Shown one piece after another: positions 55,258 through 64,000 of a stretch of DNA of 64,000 nt. Numbering within the stretch: the first letter of the stretch is position 1; every line of letters starts with the position of its first letter. Position numbers and translations under genes: made by a program. The notes under the pieces are model-generated. The model did not search any database. It was not told where the DNA came from and saw only the letters and a list, made by a program, of their open reading frames with translations. The DNA is from Glandiceps talaboti (taxonomy: Eukaryota > Hemichordata > Enteropneusta > Spengelidae), in assembly GCF_964340395.1 (NCBI RefSeq), contig NC_135560.1, forward strand, positions 62,001 to 126,000. Reading direction: 5' to 3'.

Positions 55258-56309
55258 ACAAGTCATTGAGAATGACATATCCCCGCTATAATTGGGTTTT
55301 AAGGAATTATCACTACTCTGATCACGCAACAACATTTGTGAACCTAAAACAAACAGACTTAGATATGTTGTGTGTGCTTGTTGGACATGGAACATGCCTC
55401 CAACAATAAAGGATTGGTTGGGTATGGGGGATCATATCACGATGAAAATGGAGTCTGAGTTATGGCTTTGGACATGGAAAATTCACAAACAAAATGGCTG
55501 CCAGGCAGCCATATTGGATCGTATCATGACGAAAATGGATATGCACATGTATGTCATAGAACACTGTCCAAATACCAACTTTGAATGAGATCTGTTCAAG
55601 CATGTCTGAGTTATATGGCTTTGGACATGAAAATTCACAAACAAAATGGCTGCCAGGCAGCCATATTGGATCGTATCACAACGAAAATGGATATGCACAT
55701 GTATGTCATAGAACACTGTCCTAATACCAACTTTGAATGAGATCTGTTTAAGCATGTCTGAGTTATGGCTTTGGACATGGAAAATTCACAAACAAAATGG
55801 CTGCCAGGCAGCCATATTGGATCGTATCACAGCGAAAATGGATATACACATGTATGTCATAGAACACTGTCCTAATACCAACTTTGAATGAGATCTGTTC
55901 AAGCATGTCTGAGTTATGGCTTTGGTCATGAAAATTCACAAACAAAATGGCTGCTAGGCGGCCATATTGGATCGTATCATGACAACAATGAATATGCACA
56001 TGTATGTCATAGAACACTGTCCTAATACCAACTTTGAATGAGATCTGTTAAAGCATGTCTGAATTATGGATCTAGACAGGGAAAATTCGCAAACAAAATG
56101 GCTGCTAGGCGGCCATATTGGATCGTATCATAAAATCAAATTGACGTGCATATGTATGCCATAGTATGTTGCCCCTGTACCAAGTTTGAAAAATATCGGT
56201 CCAGGCATCTCCAAGAAACAGCGGCAGACGGACGGACGCACAGACGGACGCACGGACAGACGGAACCCAATCCATAAGTCCCCGTTCCGGACTTTGTCCG
56301 CGGGATCTA
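55258..56309 (+). mobile_element. family B repeat, copy 3
   Basis: GTCATTGAGAATGAC palindrome, a diverged TATCCCCGC start, four to five core units with CAAAATGGCTGCCAGGCAGC, a degenerate GGACGCAC tract, GGAACCCAATCCATAAGTCC and a mutated hairpin ending near 56309. Confidence 0.78.
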
Positions 56310-56422
56310 AAAAATGTATTTAAATAGAGAATGATTATCAAATTTAAGTAACTGCGAAAATACTGAATAAACTAAATAAAATATCCAAGTATTCATCTCT
56401 TATCCTCTTAATTTTTTCATTT

Positions 56423-58695
56423 TTACACAGTAATAGAGTGAAATTCATCTCCAATACTCGAACTACACAAGGTGCATAATCTCTGTTTCTTTTCAATGTT
56501 CTTGTAACGGCCAGTTTCAATTGGCAATATATGGTTTGAAATCCTTAATTTTGTAACAGCTATTCTATCAAAAGTGTTTCTAACAACAGATAAATATTTT
56601 TCACTTTGAAAAGTTAACTTAATTTTCGAATAAACATGAAGTTTGTTGTTACTTGCCACAGATTGCTTCCACATGTCAATAAATTTTGATTTCAAAGAAT
56701 CTTTAACTTTCTTTAATATAGTAGACAATTTATAATTCTCACCAACTATAAAATGGGAAGTTACAAAATGAAAATACTGAATGAACAAAATCAAGATATA
56801 TGGACTGGTGTTTTTCATGCAACCTCATTTTTAATTTGTATGCATTATCAAGTAAAGATGCCTCTTTAACTTTTTTTTAACTGAAACCAATATTTGCAAC
56901 ATTTTCAATAACAGTAATTAATAATGGAAAACGACCCAATTCATCTAAACATGCATGAATACATGATGTTTTGTTAACTCCAAGCATATATCTGCATGCT
57001 TTTATGTGCGTTGATTCAATATCATTCATCACAGGCTTTAATAAGAAAGTATTAATTGAATTTGCCAACATCAACTCTATGGAATATGTAGGCACCCCAA
57101 ACTTCAGATCCATATAATAATATTGGTTTGACCAAGAGTCAAAGAGATGCAATTGAACACCAACTGAAGCTCCATTATGTGTATTCAGTGTGTTAGTGTA
57201 AGCAAACAGAGCTCCAAAGCTTTATTCTTCAAAGCCACTCTACTATTTTTGAAATTTCCTGAAGGGGTTAAAGAAATACCTAAATAAGTGTATGATGCAA
57301 CAATATCTACTCTTTCATTATAAATAAAGAAACTATATTTAAGTGGTTTAAAATAAGCATTGAACGCCATAACTTTTGTCTTTTTAAGACTCACTGTTAG
57401 TTGCCATTTGTTGCAAAAGGATTCAAGTAATCTGAGTGAATGTTGTAAACCATGACTAGAAGTTGACAACAGTACAATATCATCAGCGAACATCAGGATC
57501 GGTAATTTCTTATCTAGCAAAAAGGGAGGATCAATACATTTTCTGTGAAGTAACTTTGGCAAATCATTAATGAATAGGTTGAACAGTGTGGGACTTAGAT
57601 TACAACCTTGTCTTGTACCAATACAAGAAGAAAAGAAATCAGTATATCCAGTTGATACATGTACAATACTGAATATTATCATAAATACACTTGATGATAT
57701 TCAAATATTTACCACTGAAACCTTGTTTTGATAATTTGTAGAACAATCCTAAATGGTAAACACTATCAAAAGCTTTCATAAAGGTGATTCAAAATGCTCA
57801 CATTCACTATTGGTATTTTGCTTTATTCACCTAGTGACTACGCTCGTCATAGACTATGTGCTAACGAGTACCCTTTATGACATCACAAAATCCTGTGGTC
57901 TAGGTGGGACCCGAAATACCCGAAAACTCTCGAAGTAAATCCGAAGGGAACTGACTGAAAAAAGGTCATTTTAAGGTGTTTGCAGACGCTTTTTAAAAAT
58001 TTTAAAACCAGAATGCGTTTCACAAACATGTCGTCTAGCAAATTAGCTATAGTGAATATGAGCATTTTGAATCACCTTTAAGATCTACAAAACAAGCAAA
58101 CACATGTTTTGATCTACTTTTTGGTTTGTAGAAGTTAATCAATGTCTTTAAAACAAATACATGATCTGATGTGCGACAACCTTTCTGAAAACCTATTTGC
58201 TCACAATTCAACAAGTTATTCTTCTGAATGAAAATCTGATTTCGATTATTTAAAATAACAGTAAAAAGTTTACCAACACAACTACTTACAGTAATCCCTC
58301 TATAATTTGAAGGGTTATCTTCTGGACCAGATTTAGGAATAGGGACAATGAAACCTTTACTCCAAACAGATTGAAATATTTCACTTTTCATAATTGTATT
58401 AAAAAGTTTTAAGTAAAGCAGGCATTAGTATGGCTGAACCACATTTCAATATTTCATTTAATATCCCATCATCCCCACAAGCTTTACCTGATTTAAGTGT
58501 TTTTATTGCAGCAGAAACTTTGGTATCACTAATAGAAGAATCAAGTATCTCATTAAAGGAAAAATCAAAACCATTACTGAGCTTACTCTTGACTTTTGCT
58601 TCAAAATTATCATCAAAATATTTAGAGCATAATCCTTTTTGAGGAAAGTGATTTAAAATGCTCCAACCATACATCAGAAGTGATGTTATTATCAT
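56423..58695 (-). pseudogene. reverse transcriptase (GTRQGCNLSP type), broken
   Basis: Pieces in order: SGKACGDDGILNEIL (58695-58399); VWSKGFIVPIPKSG, NYRGITVSS and EQIGFQKGCRTSDHVFVL up to motif A CFVDL (58391-58080); the MITE; then KAFDSVYHLG; motif B GTRQGCNLSPTLFNLFINDL and motif C LMFADDIVLLS (57682-57185) with both aspartates kept. The C-terminal pieces (57152-56877 and 56818-56423) end in LPIETGRYKNIEKKQRLCTLC, a truncated C-x2-C...H motif. Confidence 0.8.
57781..58078. mobile_element. mariner-like MITE (family C), copy 2
   Basis: Ends AAGGTGATTCAAAATGCTCA and TGAGCATTTTGAATCACCTT, with TA on both sides (57779-57780, 58079-58080). Removing it with one TA restores the RT motif A reading VDLMKAFDSV. 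Its internal sequence matches copy 1 (41140-41550) partly in inverse orientation. Confidence 0.85.
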
Positions 58696-58757
58696 TTGAA
58701 TCTTTCTTATTTTTCAGTAAGTTAACCAAGTTCCAAAATTTTTTAGGATCATTTTTC

Positions 58758-59740
58758 TCAGCATCGGCAATAACAGACAGTGTATATTTTCTTATATTGA
58801 AAGAACATTCCCCTTAAAACTGGATCATTTGGAGATTTGTGCAGTAATTTTCCAATCCTAATGATATCTTTCTTCAAAAGATAGCAGGAACTGTTATACC
58901 AAGGCTTACTAGTTTTCTGCTTGTTATTCCATAATTTCTTTCTGAGACGTTTACAAGCAGAGTGAACAGTATCAGTAAAGTCGCTAACTAATGAATTAAT
59001 ACCAGTCATATCAGTTTCATAATTCTTACTGACTAAGTTATTGAAATTACATTTGACTACTGGATTTGTCAAACTCTTGACAAAATTGTTAGGAGAAGAT
59101 TGGTGTGAATCATTAAGATTAGAACTACAAGTATTCACTATATCTATCTGAGTACATGTATGTATGGTAGCCTAAACCCAACAGAAATCATACAATGATC
59201 AGAAAAATGAGTTGGATAATCAACATGAAAATAAGTGCAAACATACAAAGCATCATGACTAACAAGGCCATAGTCAATTGACTAAAACCATTAAAATGAT
59301 GACAAGTTGGCGTTCCTAAAAAATCACCATTCATACATCCATTTAAAATACCTAGTTTACTCGCTATACATAAAGAATAAAGTTTTCTGCCAAAACTGTT
59401 GATAAATTATCCTTATTATTCCTCTTAACAATATCATCACAGCCATTTTGATCATTTATGGGGAGGCAGTCAGTTATACAATCTTCTAACAAGCCAATTC
59501 TTGCATTAAAATCACCAAGAATCAAAATTTTCTCAGCAGAAACACAGGAGTGAAGATCATTCTCTAAAAATTCAAAAGGGTCAATATCAGGAGCTACTCT
59601 CTTCATTCTCTTCATATAACTAGCATTCTCTGGTGGAAAGTATAAGACACACCTAAATTGATCATGATTTAAATTGAAAGAAGTTTTCTCCAATTTTAAC
59701 CAACCAGCACAATCATGTTTTCTCGACAGTATTCAGAGTT
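58758..59740 (-). pseudogene. endonuclease and linker of the same element
   Basis: 59735-59364 carries RKHDCAGWLKL, CVLYFPPENASY and ILILGDFNARIGLLED, endonuclease motifs of LINEs. 59138-58758 carries the linker with KPWYNSSCYLLKKDI. Frame is lost between them near 59140-59360. Confidence 0.75.
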
Positions 59741-60782
59741 CAGAGATATCATTTTAGCATTTTCCTGGGGTATTTGTAGTGAACTGTATATTCACATTCT
59801 GTAGGCGAAGTGTATCATGGAGTGATTGCTTTGTCTGGGTAAGCTGGAATTTTGATTCACCAGTGTGGCAAAGGACTTTGAAAACAGTTTTGTCATTCTA
59901 CATTTAAAAGTAAATAAAGTAGTCATGGCTATATATCCCTTATTGCAAAAGTTCATCAAATATGCAAATACGCAATTAATTGGCTCGATACCATTTCATT
60001 TTTACCAAGCTTTATCAAATTTGGTGCAAACTTTCTTGCTATAGGCCCAATTGCCAAAGTTTGTTTCTTATGCAAATGAACAACTACTAAGACTCGGCAC
60101 TAAATTTCATATCTATGTATGATCAATATCTGTGGCAAGTTTCATCACAATTGATAAAGCCCTTCTGGATGAATTAATTGACACCACTAAATATCATTGT
60201 ATGCCTTTCCCATATATTTGAAAATGAAACATCAATGTTTAGGATGTAAAAAACCCTGTAAGAGTAATGTAATAAAACCTGATGTAAACTGAATTCCTCC
60301 CGTAAGGATACACTAGTATTCGTTTTTGAGTTTTCGATGTTTATTGTGAACCAAACGACACAATTCCAGTACAATTATGTTTCATCTAACAAATGTACAT
60401 AATTAATAGTAATGCCATCAACTAGCAGCTATGCAATAATTATTGCGTTTGTTGTAATTTTGAGTGTTTTTTCTTCTATTTTTGAGCCTTTTGAGTTTTC
60501 GATGTTTATTCTGAACCAAATAACACAATTCCAGTAACATAGATGTAAATAGATGAGATTACGCTGAAAACTAGTCATGCTGGCAAGTCTCTATTACTGA
60601 CACGACCCTCAACCGCAGGAAGGGACGACTTGCTCTGTATCAATGCAAGCACAACTAGAATTAGAGTTTGTTCGATTTTATGCCAAGTAAGGCATAATTA
60701 AGCAGAAAACCCACTCAACTTTGCAATTCAGATCTGAATCGCTTCATTTTGCGTTTACATTGTAGGAATTGTAGGATTTGGT
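59741..60782. other. no gene; one duplicated segment
   Basis: Mostly non-coding. TTTTGAGTTTTCGATGTTTA and the following AACCAAA...ACACAATTCCAGTA occur twice (60323-60374 and 60488-60534). The segment 59812-59908 resembles part of the element at 47219-48460. No gene recognised. Confidence 0.5.
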
Positions 60783-61413
60783 TCTATTTCTATTACTATT
60801 CTTATCTCTGTAATATACATGATTATTTGGCTGTTGCTATGGGCGTGGTCTTGTTGTTAGGCAAATTTACATACATTTTTTGAATGTTTATTCAATTGTC
60901 TATTAATCCCTGTTATCTTTGTGAAATACATGACCATTTGGCTGTTGCTATGGGAGTGGTCATGGTTGCTAGGGTATTTGCATACATATTTTGAATGTTT
61001 ACTCACTTGCCTACCAGATGATGTTATTTTACCAAAATATACTGCCATTTGGTTGTTGCTGAGGGCGTGGTCATGGTTGCTAGGGCCAATGTTTTGAAGA
61101 AAATCTGCAGAATAACACTTTTAGAAACATCTCACAAAGTTTCAGACACATTGACCAAGTACTTTTTGAGATGTAAGTTTTTTACCAAAAACGAACATTT
61201 TTACACTTAATTTGCATATCACTCATGGAATCATTGTATGCATAATATTTCTTCATCCATAGATCCCTAGATGCATTCTCACTAAATTTCAGGCAAATCT
61301 GCTCAGTAGTTTTGGAATTATAGATTTTTAACCAAAAGGACACATTTTTAGCCCTAATTTGCATATTACTGTTGAAACCATCGTGTCATGAATAAATCTT
61401 ACTTTACACCCCC

Positions 61414-61754
<341 letters not shown>

Positions 61755-61814
61755 CTCCGCTCTGCGTGCAGACGTATCGAGCACTGTACTACGGACAAAT
61801 CTTATCACTGACTT

Positions 61815-61881
<67 letters not shown>

Positions 61882-61924
61882 GGCGATGCCTATAGCACTA
61901 CTGAACCTCAGTTCAGTTGTGCTA

Positions 61925-63141
61925 AAAAACAAACATATTTGATTGTATACAGACAACAGTTTACTCAATCAGATCATTATCACCAACTAGTTCCCCAGTG
62001 GCTGTTTCTCTTATCAAACAAGAGTTCAATAATGCCTTCAATAAATACAAGAATTACATCCTGAAAGAAGTCTTTCACGTGTAAAATAAAAATAAATAAA
62101 AAAGACTGAAAAATACTAGATGTTTCATTCATAATCCTAATTAGGCACAGACAGAAATTAGGAATACAAATTACAAAGTGCAGCTTCACATTTCCAATGT
62201 GTTAATGGCCAACAAAAATGCATGCAATACTATTAGCAGTAATGTTATGATCGATTGTTTATGACCTTTAATACTCAAAACTTGCCCATATATTTTTTGA
62301 ACATATTGACAGCCTGACACCATAGCTTTTAGCTTACCTTCAGTCCTTGGCTCTTGGCAACTTAGGAGACGCTGAGTCATGGGTGTGGTTTGTGTGATCT
62401 GAGGGACGACCACATAGAATACAGTTAGGGGGAACCCCTGCAGTACTAGCATGACTAGTATTACTTGGAGTCGAACACAGCAGGTACACACGCTGGTGGC
62501 TTTGAGAGTTAGTTTGAATGGTATTCGCTTTTAACTTCATGGGTTACTTGTTGCCCACTTCCCTGGTGAACAGTCACTAATCACGAGTGATCAACAAGAT
62601 TTATCAAAATTAATGCTGTCCACATAATGATTGGATTCACCATAGATCGTAGAAGGTTTATGGATTCACTGAGCCACGTCAGATTTCCGGGTTATGTAAA
62701 ATGTGTGTTTTTTACTTGTCAGGGGGGGGTTGGGGGGTTGGACCGTTTTGAAAAAAGTGTCTGCCTGAATTTCATCATATACGATCACATATTCCGGCAG
62801 AAATTATATCATCGTGTTTGGACTCTCATCTGGTCGCAATGTGGCAGCGAGTTTGGAAAAATCTGCCGGCGGAGGTGAAGAATTGTCAACAGAAACAGCG
62901 AGAGATCAGGGTGCTGTATGTTATTTATCTGAAACCAGCTGAGACCTTACTTAATTTCTTTACTAATATCCTGCATTTTTTGAAATCTGATGTTATCTCA
63001 AACCGAGAAAAACTCATCAAAAAAGTATCAACAGCAACAAATTTCTCACAAAAACACTCGTCTGAGAAGACAGAAGAGCTAGAGGGCTTACCGTAAGAAA
63101 CGTGGAAATGATTAAATCGTGGTCAGATTGGAGTAGTAAGA
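61925..63141. other. no recognised gene
   Basis: A minus-strand frame at 62340-62540 (HASTAGVPPNCILCGRPSDH) has a C-x2-C and histidines and could be a zinc-knuckle remnant or exon. A plus-strand frame at 62818-63096 has no known motif. Neither can be supported as a gene. Confidence 0.35.
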
Positions 63142-64000
63142 AACAAGTCATTGAAAATGACATAGTCCCCACTATGATTGGATTTTAAGGAACTGGCAGT
63201 TTATGTTGTCATTTTCTCGATATCATTACTCTGATCACACAACAACACTTGTGAAACTAAATCAAACAGACTTAGATATGTTGTATCTGCTTGTTGGACA
63301 TGGAACATGCCTACTCATGTTGTGTCTCCTAGTTGGACATGGGATATGCCTACTCTTCAAGATGAATTGTCCTAATACCAACTTTGAATGAGACCTGTTC
63401 AAGCATGTCTGAGTTATGGCTTTGGACATGGAAAATTCGCAAACAAAATGGCTGCCAGGCAGCCATATCGGATAGTATGAAGATGAAAATGGATATGCAC
63501 ATGTATGTCATAGAACACTGTCCTGATACCAACTTTGAATGAGATCTGTTCAAGTATGTCTGAGTTATGGCTTTCGACATGGAAAATTCGCAAACAAATG
63601 GCTACCAGGCAGCCATATTGGATCGTATCACGATGAAAATGGATATGCACATGTATGTCATTGAACACTGTCCTAATACCAACTTTGAATGAGATCTGTT
63701 CAAGCATGTCTGAGTTATGGCTTTGGACATGGAAAATTTGAGAACAAAATGGCTGCTAGGCAGCCATATTGGATCGTATCACGACAACAATGAATATGCA
63801 TATGGCTTTAGACATGGAAAATTTGCAAACAAAATGGCTGCTAGGCGGCCATATTGGATTGTATCATGAAACAAATTGACATGCATATGTATACCATTGT
63901 ATGTTGCCCCTGTACCAAGTTTGAAAAAAATCGGTCCTGGTATCTCAAAGAAATGGATCTGGATGGACGGACGGACGGACTGACAGACAGAACCCAATCC
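63142..64000 (+). mobile_element. family B repeat, copy 4 (runs off the window)
   Basis: AACAAGTCATTGAAAATGAC palindrome region, TAGTCCCCAC, then three to four core units with CAAAATGGCTGCCAGGCAGC, a (GGAC)n tract and AACCCAATCC at the very end of the window. The 3' hairpin lies beyond it. Confidence 0.78.

Larger units (their letters stand above)
56330..59740 (-). mobile_element. non-LTR retrotransposon, endonuclease plus RT, decayed
   Basis: Read on the minus strand from about 59740 to 56330. It contains endonuclease, linker, RT and a C-terminal zinc-type motif, all in pieces separated by stops and shifts, plus the MITE at 57781-58078. It is 5'-truncated within the endonuclease. The RT is of the GTRQGCNLSP type, different from the L2/CR1 and Rex1 copies elsewhere in the window. 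Clade not settled (RTE/Ingi/Nimb-like). Confidence 0.75.

Noticed and set aside
62340-62540. Zinc-knuckle-like frame with CILCGRPSDH
   Set aside because: Only one C-x2-C and scattered histidines. No neighbouring gag or pol and no splice evidence, so I left it as unassigned.

Overview
The window is repeat-rich animal DNA. It has low-density coding sequence, spliceosomal introns, many microsatellites, and a mix of non-LTR, LTR, DIRS/Ngaro-type, piggyBac, hAT, Harbinger-like and mariner-like elements. This points to a marine invertebrate, either a non-vertebrate deuterostome such as a hemichordate or amphioxus, or a lophotrochozoan. The exact phylum cannot be settled from the sequence alone. Only one host gene is recognised: PIGF, the GPI-anchor ethanolamine-phosphate transferase partner subunit, on the minus strand. 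Its penultimate coding exon (about 53084-53195) and last coding exon (26697-26822) are separated by an intron of about 26 kb, which is filled with nested transposons.

Left part (1-26696, downstream of PIGF). In order it holds: a Helitron/HINE-like repeat (family A); an AT-rich decayed element encoding a family B DNA polymerase, a superfamily 1 helicase and a truncated HNH domain (about 2040-5150); a three-level nest at 5897-12590 (family B repeat interrupted by an L2-like non-LTR retrotransposon, itself interrupted by a 2.8 kb LTR element without recognisable genes); a retrotransposon 3' fragment flanked by unusually long direct repeats (13265-14183); several tandem repeat fields; a 4.4 kb foldback element with arms of about 0.7 kb (17466-21858); and a second family A copy.

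PIGF intron (26823-53083). A tyrosine-recombinase retrotransposon of DIRS/Ngaro type spans 26867-46015 and shows the split direct repeat layout A1-genes-B1-A2-B2. It begins only 44 bases from the 3' splice site of the last PIGF exon. It carries gag (with a predicted intron), RT-RNase H and YR genes, all broken. It is interrupted by a hAT element, a chimeric LINE insert, a TA-flanked MITE, a piggyBac element (itself carrying a Harbinger-like element that carries a family B repeat), and a family A copy. Right of it lie a Rex1-like RT split by a terminal-inverted-repeat element, another retrotransposon fragment split by a hAT element with a recognisable dimerisation domain, another family A copy, and a third HINE-like 3' end.

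Right part (53200-64000). A 15-bp minisatellite is split by a retrotransposon fragment. Then come a family B copy, an RTE/Ingi-like or related non-LTR element on the minus strand interrupted by a second copy of the TA-flanked MITE, a family A copy holding (TA)n tracts and a perfect 182-bp palindrome with a hammerhead-ribozyme-like core, and a last family B copy that runs off the window.

Most insertions can be dated relative to one another, because the flanking target duplications are visible and removing the insert restores the reading frame. Nearly all coding sequences here are pseudogenes.
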